Below are positions 1 through 11,500 of a DNA stretch of 64,000 nt, one piece after another. Each line of letters starts with the position of its first letter. The stretch's first letter is position 1. The position numbers and the translations under genes are program-made. The notes beneath the pieces were generated by a model that saw nothing but the letters and a program-made list of their open reading frames with translations, was not told the DNA's origin and did not search any database. The stretch is from Distichodus sexfasciatus (lineage: Eukaryota > Chordata > Actinopteri > Characiformes > Distichodontidae): the NCBI GenBank assembly GCA_032718565.1, contig JAVGVS010000024.1, positions 2,660,063 to 2,724,062 of the forward strand, written 5' to 3'.

Positions 1-837
1 ACGTTGTCTAAGTGAGGCAAACGTGCAGTTTGGTTCAACAAAAAAGTGCGTGCAGTCAGAATATGTGGCCGTAAAAGATGCAGAATTTTACAGCGTGAAA
101 CGTTCTGGCGTGCTCAGAATTTAAGCACCAAAATAGCATGCCATGCATTTTAAGAAGAGAAGGTGGGGCGTTTAAAATCCACCCCCTCAGGACTTTGGGC
201 ATGCCTGGCTGGCGCAAAGCGCTACCTTTTCCGACTTAGCGCCTGGAATATGCTTGCTGCTGACTCATTGGCATCGCTATCTGACACAGTTCCGTCCATT
301 ACTAATGTGATAAGTATTAATCTGTAGTGTGTACTCACTTACACCAGGGGTCAGTGTCGAGCCGCAAACCTATCGTGAATCAATACCTGTATCTTCTGAA
401 ATACGTCATCTGTTATTCCAAACTAGCTATGTCTTCGTCGAAGCATTTAATCATCATCATACTGGCGGCACCAGAAAAAGCGAAAGTGGAAACTGGAGAT
501 GAATGCAATTCAGAGCCATAATAGATGGAAGTCAGCAAAATTAGAGAGTAATTCTTTTCTTGACTTTTGGCATGAATCTACATAACACACCCTATAAATG
601 GCCTTGAGTATTGCATCTCCATTATCGTTCTGTTAATTTTGAAATGCGATGGCATAAAACAGCGCAAGAAGCATAGGATCTGGATCGCTGACTGTACCAC
701 GTAGTTAACAGCAACATGTTCCAGGCTTACAATAATCGTCGTCAAATGTCGGGCAGAAGCGCAAAGCATGGATCCCTTAACAAAAAAGCAATTGTCGGCC
801 GTTTCCGATATGATTGCGTTATGATCGTGCATCCCTA
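1..837. mobile_element. atrx intron, partly hAT-like repeat
   Basis: Intronic DNA upstream of the PHD segment. The end at about 784-837 (aaaagcaattgtcggcc...gatcgtgcatccctag) matches the end at 6302-6394 and, in reverse, the TAGGGATGCACGAT starts at 33171 and 48518. The part near 120-300 carries a 'gcgctacctttt' word also found near 6260. No exon is visible here; the GATA-type finger exon of ADD is not in the window. Confidence 0.45.
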
Positions 838-873
838 GTTACCAGTGTTTTGTCTCTGACCTTTGTCCTTTAG

Positions 874-3298
874 GTGGTGTGCAGAGGGAGGCAACCTCAT
901 CTGTTGCGACTACTGTAGCAACGCCTTTACAGAAATGCATTCTTGGAATCTGGGGAGGAAGGGCTCACCGGAAATCATGAGCGAGGCACAAGTGGCACTG
1001 CTACGTTTGCCATCCCGAGCCCATTCAGGACTTTGTCGCGGCGTGCGAGAAGGTCCTGCTAAACCTCAAGCACCCCAAAAGTCGAAAGGTGGCGACAAAC
1101 CCAAACGCGACCACTCCAAGCACAAGCACAAGCACGGCAAAGGGCGGAGCGCCGACCTGAGCTGAAGGATCACAACTCTGTTGAACCGAGGAACTAACTT
1201 TTAACACCAAATGTTGAAGGTTCAAAGGCTGGTCAAGGCGAAGAAAGCTGAGAGACCGCCAGCGGCAGACATCACGTTTGTCAGATTCATCCAGCAGGAG
1301 TCCAACCAGGGCGGAGACGGGGTCATCAGATACGCCACCTGGCGTTCAAGTCGTTTGGCACGACAGCAAAGGCGGTCCCACGCGACTTTGGAAGAGTCTC
1401 TGGAGGTGGAAATTCCATAACCTATGGAGGTCCCGTGGAGAAGCGCAAGAGTCGAAGCTGAACAAGGTCAAATATAGACAACGTTTGCTTTAACTCGGAA
1501 CCACGCCCGATGATGTATGGCAAGCAGGCGAAGGTTTGGATGACGCCGCGGTTCCAATGATTCAGGAAGAAGTTAAAGAAGTTGATGACGAAGCACAGGA
1601 CAGTCCCGTGCCTCCTTTAAAGAAGTCGACGGAAAGCAAAGCCAAGACGAAGGTGGTGAAAAGAGAGGTTGACGAGGGAGGAGGACAGCGACTTGGGGCG
1701 GCGATGCGAAAGTCAGCTGAAAGTCGGCCCGATAAAGCCAAAGCGAAGGTGGTCAATGGGGGTTGACACCGGCGGCGGCGACAACAACGACGCTGGAAGG
1801 CGAAGCAGCGTCCGCCGGAGAAAAGTCGACCCGAGAAAACAGGAGCCAGGCGGAAGCGGTGAACCGAAGGTTGGCGACGACATGGAAGGCGGCGCGCGTC
1901 CGCTGAAAAAGTCGGCGAAAGCCAGAGCCAAGCGGCGGTGAATAGAGGTTGTGACGACATGGAAACGGCGTAGCGTCGCTGAAAAAAGGCAACGGAGAGC
2001 AAAGGCGGGCGAAAGCGGTGAATAGAGAAAGTTGGCGACGACCATGGAAAACGGCGTAGCGTCCTAAACTGAAAAATCGGCGGGAGGAAGGCGGGCGGCG
2101 GTGAAAGAGGTTGACGACGGCGGCAGCGGCATGGAAAGCGGCGCAGCGTCATGACGAGGCCTCCCTTGACAGGACGCGCTCGTTTCGTGCCGCCTTCTGT
2201 ACTGAAGGAAGCTTTTTGAAATGGTGGAGAAGCACACCGACTCGTCAACAGGAGGACAGGGAGACCAGCAGTGAGCACTAAGCGGCGCAAGGCCAGCCGG
2301 AGCAGCTTTCAGGAAGGCTTCGGCAGAATCTTCTAATCTTCAAGTCTGGGTGAGGAACTTCGTGGTCAGAAAGCTCACCCCGTTCGCTCAAAATTACAAT
2401 CAAGCTGACTGACTGCAAAACTCTTCAAGTGGAAAGAAGCCGAAGACCGCGTGGGTCGCCCGGCAGTAACGGAACACAAGCGATCTCCAGGATGAACCAC
2501 ACCTCTTCCGCCAGAGTCTCGAGGCCACAAACGGCGAGGCTGACCAGACCAACGAGGGCGGCAGCAATCGGAAGCTTCCGACTCGACCGAGGCCAGTTCC
2601 GGAAGTCATAGCAGGCGGCGGATGCAAGGCCGAGCTCTGGCCAGACAGGAGGAAGCGCAGCGGCAAACCGCCCGTAAAAGGCCGAAGGCCAGCAAAAGGA
2701 CCTGCGGCTCGGTTTGTAAGCGCAAACTGGGCCGAGTTCGTCCGAGTCCGGACCAGGCGGAGAAATGCGTCCGGCGAAAGAAGTAAAGAAGGCCGACCAC
2801 TCGGACTCGTCAAATCCACATTCCGGACCTGGGAAAGGAGATCAAAAAGAGCCTGAGTAAGCTGCACTCATAAGAGGTCAAATGACGGGACAGGAAGAAT
2901 CGGGGCAACAAAGGTGGAGGGAAGAAGCTCCCCAAAGAGGTCTTCAGGCGGGCCTTGTGATGCCAGAGAGCTATGAAAACTAGCAGCCAGAGGCCGTCCA
3001 GCGGGGCAGACGAGGAGCAGCAGGCGAGGACTCTCTGGTGAGGAGGAGGCGGCGATCAGCAGAAGATGAAACCAATCCTCGGGCTGTCACTGACCAGCAT
3101 GCGGCAGCGTTTCTCACCAGTCGTCAGGTCAGCCTGGCCAACATTTTTTTTTCCCCCAGCGTTCCAGATCACGCACCCGACGCTGAAACTCTCCGCGTGT
3201 CGATTATTTTTATCGCGTTGTTCAGGATGAAGCAGCGGAGTCAAGGCGAACCACCTCTCCCTGCGACACCCAGACGATGACGACGATCCAGAGAACAG
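874..3298 (+). CDS. atrx: atrx ADD/PHD and charged linker segment, reading frame disrupted
   Basis: The acceptor at 872-873 completes an Arg codon and is followed by WCAEGGNLICCDYCSNAF, the start of the ATRX PHD finger. The segment ends in a DDDDPEN block at the donor 3299-3300, which matches the end of the long vertebrate ATRX exon. Between these anchors, conserved blocks appear in different frames. Examples are W-H-C-Y-V-C-H-P-E-P near 988-1015, FIQQES near 1287-1304 and HATLEESLE near 1377-1405. The span of 2425 bases also does not fit the required phase, since it starts with the last base of one codon and ends with two bases of another. It may be one exon carrying several 1-2 base indels, or two exons with an unseen intron. 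The indels are discussed in the findings. Confidence 0.75.
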
Positions 3299-5491
3299 GT
3301 ATGAACGAGGTTCCTCCGTTTGTGCCTTTTCTGACCCTTTATTAGGCCTCAGAAAAGATTTGCTTCGGTTTCCGACCGTACACTGGCAATTTAATAATAC
3401 GACCATTGTTTATGAGCTTGGAAAATAATACAGATGCATCAGAAATCCGTTTGGCGAACTATAATCATGTTTCTGTACAGCACGCCTCCGTCCTGTATAG
3501 GGATGAGGACGGCGTCACATCAATGCCAAATCTAGAGAGCGCAAAATGGCTTTTCGCGGGCGTAAATTTTTAAAGTCGCGTGCAAATCTGAAACTCGAGA
3601 GCACTAAATGAAGAATCGAGTGCGCGGTTGTGATAATATTGCGCACAAACTGTGTTTTTCTTCTCGAATGTCTCTTTTCCTCTCGGCGTGTTAAATGTCC
3701 TCGGCGGCGCATAAATCCGATTAACTGATGGCGGCTTTTCAGTGAGATTTCTCGTCTTGTGATTTGAAAAGTGAGGTTTTGGCAGATTGCGGGCGGGGTT
3801 TTGGTGGTTTCTGTCTGCGAATCCTATTGGCCGATGGCTCCCCGTTTTGTGACTGGCTGCACGCTACAGAAAGTTTCTACAGAAAAACCAAAGATGACGG
3901 AGGGAAGAAAGAACAGCGGCAGGTAGGTCGCCTTAAGTAGAAGCTGGCGATATGAACAAAAGCTGATATGATATTTTTGTCATATTACAGTTCATTCGAT
4001 AATTATCACGATATATTGTCATATTGTGTTTTTTGAATGAACAAGTTAAATAATCAAAACAATATTAAACAAATCATTTTCAACACATTTCTGCTTGAAG
4101 AGGCCTGAGAACTGGGGAAAAAATTGCCGCTGCCAAGAACAGCTAAAGAGAGCTGTCAACACCACTTTAGGCGCTGGGGTCAGCATTTGTTGCTAAATTC
4201 GGCGTCCTCTGGTACTACGTTAAGTATTTTATTAGTTTTTCCCAGTAAGCATTTGTTGTCAAAATCATAACTTCTCGCGCTACATTTTCATCACCTTTTT
4301 TTTTCCTCACGCGCGGCATCTTTTCTAAGGGCGCGACATGCCTCAACGCTACGGCAATGGTGCACTTGCGTAATCTTGAGACTCCAGCAGGTAGCGGTGT
4401 CCTGTAAAAGCGTCAGTCTGCGTTAAGTGATGACAGAAGAGGAAGAAGTGGCGGCAGTGAGAAAACATTTACGCTGTGAAATGAGGAAGATCAAATTATT
4501 GCATTGGATGTTGCAAGGTTGCAAAAAAAAAAGCAGCCGAAACCGTTCAGCGGCGTGTTGATAGGAAACAACGGCAGCTGGCGTCACGTGCTTCGCTTTT
4601 TAACATAGCCGCACCACTTTTTCAAGTACTGCAGCTCTCATAAATTTATGACGACATGCTCAGCGGCTCGTCAAACGCTGAAACGCGTACCAACCGTAAT
4701 CTTTGGCGTGCATAAGCTCTGAGCGTTAAGCATATCTCGGCTACGACCGCTAATGTTTACCACCAGCGGCTTTTTAGGTAATGATATGGGCAAATTGCAT
4801 CATTAGCCTGCGCGATTGGCTGTTGTGCTGGCGTTATGCCAAGCTACGTGATTGGCCAAAGATACTGTCTATCTCAACGCGCTGTCGCATAGCGGACAAA
4901 CAAGTATGATCGAATTTTATAGCTTAGTTTATCATCGTTATCGTCATCACATTTTTCTCAATAAAATATCGAGATCGTTTTATCGCCCAGCACTAAACGC
5001 AAGTTATAGTTTATCGTCCGTATAATCATAATTTAATAGTTAGGTCTTACACGTTTAACAAGCACGCAATCAATGGCTCCCCTTGCCCTCTTGAGAGAGG
5101 AAAAATACAGTTTTTCCGCACAACATTATCACAACCGCGCACTGGATTCTTCATTTTGCGCTCTCAAGTTTCACATTTGCCCTCGCAACTGAAGTTTGCG
5201 CCTGCGGAATTTTTGCGGCAAGCCATTTTGCGCGCTCTAGTTTTGCTATTGATGTGACGCCATACAGGTAGGCTATGTTATGAAAAAATAACATCACTGC
5301 TGTAAAGGAGAATAAAAAATAAATTTCCCACCCCTTGCTGCCACTGGGAAAGAAAAATATTTAAAAAAATGCAAATTAAAAAATCGCTACCGACCCATGA
5401 CCTCAACTGACAACCAACAGGAACCAAAAAATTTTTTTTCTCACGCTTTAGCTTTTGTTTGCTGAAAAATTAAACAATATATTTTTGTCTG

Positions 5492-5523
<32 letters not shown>

Positions 5524-8500
5524 TTTAAAGAATTGCAAAAAAGATGCTGCTAGCTCAGATCAAAGCCAACTACTCATCTGAAGACTCCTCCTCATCAGAA
5601 GACGAAGAGGGCAAAAAAGACAACGAAAAGTCTCCCGGGAAGGCGGAAAAAGATGGTGACGAGGATGACGACGACAAAGGTCAGGAAAATTAGGAGGGAA
5701 AACCTGATGCAACTCGCGTCGCTCGTTTTTTTCCCAGAAAACAAGGCAAAAAGCTGTGTGTCAAATGACGGTTTTAGCGGCATCTCCTGACTGTAATGCG
5801 TTTCGCTTGACATCTTTCCATCTCCGCTTCTACTTGCAGACGAACAAGACGACACAGACTCGGATTCCGGCTCTGACGTGGATGTGAAAAAGAGCAGCCG
5901 GAGGCACAGTTTGCTCCGTAAGAAGCTGTCGCTCAGCGAGGGCGAGTCCGACGACGAGAAGCCAGCCAAAGTTAAGAAAGAAGTCAAGCGGAGAGGGAGA
6001 CGGAAAGGTCAGTGAAGCGGGGAGCCGTTCTACCGCAGTCTGGACATGAAAGTGCGGAATAACAAGGAGCGCGGGCTTGGTGAGGGCGGTGGAAATTTGA
6101 TACAGATGCTTTGCGTGTGCAGGCAGAGTTGAGCACGTAAAGACGGGAGATTTTGCTGGTGAACGTTCCACTGCGTACTCTGAGTTTTGGCACAAAATAA
6201 CCGGAAGGAGTGGGCCGTATAAAACCCCACCTCGGACTCTGGACGATCCTGGCACAAGCGCTACCTTTTCACACGTATAATAAATGCACCATGAAATATC
6301 GGGCAAATCTAATGATCAGTCCGATGCTGATGACGTAAATAAAAGCAATTATTGTCCGATTCTGATATGATTCTGATATTATCGTGCGTCCCTAGTTAAT
6401 TATTGCATGATTATTATAAGACCTGTAAGGAAAAATGAGGATTGATGACCGATGTTGTGGCTGATTTTTTTTATGATCTCCGTTTGTGTTTTTGGTTGGT
6501 GCAGTTGACAGCGACGACTCGGCCGATTCAGATTTCAAGCACTCTGCTTCAGAAGCAGCCAGCGAGTCGGCCCTGAGCGAGGCAGTGAGTGAGGACGACG
6601 AGGACAACAGCAACAAGAGGAGAACGCGGTAAGAGTGGCTTTATAGGGCCCTATGAAATCCGTTTAGTTTTTCCTGAATTCCGTTTTTTTTCCATCTTTG
6701 TTCTTCTGAATTCCGTGTTTCACGTTATAATCATATTTATTCACCTAAAAAGTGTCTAATTATGGAGTGGATGGGAAAAAAGAACGATGCAATAGGAAAA
6801 AATCTCACATTCAACTTCAACAAAGTGCTGGGGTTCAGAACATTTGCTGCTTTGGTAAAACATTTACCTGTAAACAACAAAAAACACTCAAAACAAACGT
6901 TTCTGATGTGAGTGTTTGACTGTAAGTGGTCGTCACGTGTTCTTGTGGGTGCAGTCTGTCGTGTGCTGGCAAAACTTACAGAAGAGTTGTTCTCCCGATT
7001 CATAAAAATCATGTGGGTATTGTTCTGCTCTAAACTTAGCACCGACACTCCAATTCCATCATTGTTTTGAGGACCAGTGTTTCAGCCTCTTGGCCATAGC
7101 TGACCGTTGACGTTTCCCCCTCTGTGTCTGTGCGTTTGTGTGTGTGGAACGCTGAGTCCCGCCTCAACAGGTGACACGTACAGGGGGCTGCAGCGGCCAG
7201 AACTGATTAGAAACCATTGCTTTGCTTTGCCCACACACCGATATCAGCCAATTATACGACGTTCCACGTTTTACAACGGATTCCATTTTATTTGTGACCT
7301 TCCACAAAACCAGTCGCTTGTCGCAAATTTTCAAAATTAAGTTATGATGTTTTCATGAAAGGGCATAAATCAAGCTTCAAAGCGATACCTATATGGAATG
7401 AATGTGACGACATATGACTGAGATATCAACATTCAAAGGAGTCGGGTTTCTCCTGTCACGGCAAGTGAGAAACGGAGAAATCTGCCTTTGAAGTTGACTA
7501 TCGCCGTAGCACTCACAGACGCTTGGTGCGGTCGCGGCTACGTTTGCATTTACGGTAGCCTACGCTGCATTCACAGCCACACGGATAGCCTACCTGCGTT
7601 AGGTTAACTGAACTCGGGAGACGAAGATGGATTCCGGAGAAATATCTTCACGCTAGTCAACCAGTGGATTTAGCGTAAATATTGGAGTAGAGCGGTCAAA
7701 ACACAAACTTTTAACATTCTGCTGGAATTGAATTCCTCACCTCAAGAACGTCACGTTTTTAGGATGGAAAGGGTAAGTTTTTCAGCCAAATTGATTCACA
7801 ACAGTACAGTATAGACCTTCCACTGTTTCAAAACACTAAAAACCAAAAATCCAAAATTTTACCCCACGCAACATAAACGCTCGTTTTTCTCGGAAACCTC
7901 CATTGCGACAAGCGACTGGTTTTGCCGTGGAGGGTCACATTTGTTGAATTCTGCAATTCCGTCCGCGTTTTTCCGCATCGTGGACGTCATAGGGCCCTAG
8001 CTTTAGAACTCGGCTGTTCCACAGTGCACTGTAGTTTTAATACATTATGATTCTTTCACAGTATGAGTTTCTGATCTCGCTAGTTTAAAATGGAATAAAC
8101 ATTTTTGGTTTAGTTTTTATCAAATAAAACCCACGTTTCCTCTATTCTCTCGTAGGTCGTCAAAGAAAGCCGAGAAGGACGAGAGGAGTTACCAGAAAGA
8201 GAAGAAGAAAAAGCGGCGACGCATTAAAGTTCAGGACTCGTCCTCTAGTGACAAGGTGAGCTCTGTCGTGTGTGTGTGTGTGTCGGAAAACACTGAACAT
8301 GCTGAGGACGTTGGACCAAAAATAAATCTTACATATTTCCACTTTTATTCTACGTTTTGTTTCTGTAGAGCGGCGAGGAAGGCGAGGAAGGCGAAGGGGA
8401 CGATAAAGGCACCCCCAAAGGCCGCAAGAAGATCCGCAAGATCCTGAAGGACGACAAGCTGCGCTCAGAGACCCAGAACGCCCTGAAGGAGGAAGAGGAG

Positions 8501-11500
8501 AGGAGGAAACGCATCGCCGAGAGGGAGCAGCTGAGAGAGAAGCTGAGAGAGGTGGGACCTTCCCTGCTTTTACCTTCACACTGGCAAAGACCAGTCACTG
8601 CAGCACATCCTCCGGCCTTTTATGAGGTTGTTGCAGCTGAAAATGCTAGTTTTTGCAGCAGCGTTTTTAAAAGAATAGCGGAAAGAAGTTGCGATTTCCC
8701 TCCTTTATAATGATTCGATCACGACATCGCGACATCCTGGAGGGTCTGAAAGACTGGCTTTAGTAACACAGACATATTCCTCACTTCAGATATGATCTTG
8801 AAATGTTTGTACCTTTTATGACAGATCTGGTCAGCATCTCGTCGCTGTCGGGGGGGAAGTCCACTTTTGTTTTTGGCATAAAACAATTCTATTGGTCACA
8901 CATTGGCCTGACAGTTTTAGAAATATTTAACCAATGAAAAGTGTTGAAAATGGCTTGTTTATAGATTTATGTACAGTGTTCACATATTTAGATCATTTTC
9001 TCAATTTCCTGAAACGTAACTACGTTGGACATGAAGGCTTTCCGCCCAAATCCACGCTGTTCATTTGAGGGACGTTAATGAGGTTCATGCAGCTTGAGAT
9101 GAGCTTGAGAGTACGTCCATCTCCAAAGATCCTGTTGAATTGTTTGTTTGCAGCAAAATTGAATGCATCACAAAAGTGATTTCCGTGAGTAGGGCTGCAG
9201 CTAAGGCTACGTTCACACGGCCATGCTGAAGTGACTCACATCGGATTTTTTGCCTTAATGTGTCACAGATCTGATCTTTTTGTGTCACTTTCATATGTGG
9301 TGCTAAATCCGATACGTATCCGATTCGCGGCCATGCGACCTGAATGTGAACGCTCAGATCGGAATTCACGTGCCTTTTTGCTTATACGCATGCGCTGACA
9401 TCATCAGCCTGCACCGGCAGCGCAGGAAGGTAAAAATGGAGAGCTGCGATTACAGAAAAAGCTAGCCGCCTGACTTTTTTCCTCCTTTTCGACCTGCTCG
9501 TGTACATCTGATTCACTGTCTGTCGTCCTCCAGAGCAAAGTGCGATACATGCGTGAGCTACTAACGCCTCCATTTTTAATGCCACGAGTCGTCCCACGGA
9601 TATGACGTTTTTTGTTGTTGGTGACGCAGTTGACCCGTGTAAAAACGTATCAATGTGCGCATGCGTGACGTGTCAGAGGACCGATGCGTTCACATTACAG
9701 TCAGATACAGGTCACTTGTAGTTATGAATGTGAACCGTAAGGCGGACAAATCCGATCTGAGCAGAAAAAATCAGACTTGAACGATGTGGCTGGCAGTGTG
9801 AACGTAGCCCAAGAGTTATTTTGATAGTCAGTTATTGTTTCTAGAACTGGCAAAATACCTGTTCAAAAGATCGATGAGCCTATAACATGATTTAATCACA
9901 ATATGATATAGTCAGTCTGTAACGCTTTGACGTCTGCCGATAGCACAGAGTCTGCAGCGATATGATTTTTGATTGGATTGAAAATAACGTGACCCGATCT
10001 GCTGTAATGAGTCAGAAGTCGGCGTTCTGTTTATTTAGATACGGCCCGATTGTGTTGAAAAACATCAAAAATATCGATTTTTCTTTTTTGGAGACCAGAT
10101 TAGTTTTGAAGACCTTTTCTTTCATATAAGACCAAAAAAGAAAAATGGATATTTTTGATGTTTGTCAACATAATCGGCCCGTATCTAAATAAATAGAACG
10201 CTGACTTCCGACTCTTTACGGCAGATCGGGTCACAAATATGCTCATGAAGCACCAGCAGCTTCCATTCAAATCACAAAAGCAATTAAAATAATGTTTGAC
10301 ATTTTTATTCCTGAGGTCAGTCAGACGTTGACATGAAACAAGTCTTTTCCTTTAATCAAAACCATATAAAGTAACCTTCCAATATGCCTGACCGACCTTT
10401 TCATTTTGGTTTGATTCTCCGATCATCGAATCGATGTATCGCTAAACCCCGCTCACCCACGTCCCAACTTTCAGGTTTATATGGTCGAATTTGCTGTCAT
10501 TGACCCGCCCGTTGCCGTTTTAGACAATCGTGGTGCAGGAATCATCGCAGGTCACCTGCCCCATTACCACGAAGCTGGTGCTGGACGAGGACGAGGAGAC
10601 CAAGGAGCCCATGGTGCAGGTGCACAGGAACCTGGTGACCAAGCTGAAGCCTCACCAAGTGGACGGTGAGCCCAGATCCTCTCCCCAATCCCGATTGAGT
10701 CTCAGCTTGACAAACGAAGGCTTCGTGAATGTGAAGATCTGAAGATCTAATATAAAGGTGGTGCTAACGTGCCTCGCGTGTTTTCTCACACCTGTAGGCG
10801 TCCAGTTCATTTGGGACTGCTGTTGTGAGTCTGTGAAGAAGACTGAGAAGTCCTCCGGCTCCGGCTGCATCCTCGCACACTGCATGGGCCTGGGGAAAAC
10901 GCTCCAGGTAAAAGTCCCGCACCACTCTGGACTAGACGTGCTTTAGTGCTTAAGTTAGAGTCTCCCAGCTGCTGCCCCGAGTTGACCGAGTGGTCAGGCT
11001 GTAGTGATTTTTCTCATGGAGCTGGTTAACTTTTTAACAAATAATCGCTCACTTAATTCTGGACGTTTCGCAAGCAAAACCAACTCCGCCTACACAACGC
11101 CAACGTTGCCACGATTCGCCTTACAGGCACCGTACTAGACTACAGTAAAAAACTGTGTTTTGACAAATAAAACGGCGCAATAAACGGTTCTTTTACTGTC
11201 AGTTGCATAAAAATATAGGGAAAATGGGGCACCTTTGGCGTTCCACACGAGCACGCACAGATACAAGATTTCGCTTGCGAAGGTTCCACTGAAGTTCTCA
11301 TTCGATTTGTCACTCCCATCTTGACTTCTTTTCCGGAACGTGACACTTGTTTCCGTCTCAGCGACGGCTTCTTCCAACGCGAGGCCAAAAACGGCAAGAA
11401 CTTTTTTGGGTTACCTTGTAAAAACTAAGCTACTTTTTCTTTGTCCAGGACCCAAAAGTCATTTGTTTTATGTAATTAAACGAAATTCTTTCTTTACTTG

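Noticed and set aside
1562..2290. Long open frame of 242 codons on the minus strand
   Set aside because: It is antisense to the atrx linker region. The Lys/Glu/Asp-rich, repeat-containing coding strand leaves few stops on the other strand, and the product is a low-complexity Arg/Pro/Phe/Ser mix with no recognisable domain.
5595..6306. Minus-strand open frames
   Set aside because: Antisense shadows of the acidic atrx exons at 5531-5679 and 5840-6007.
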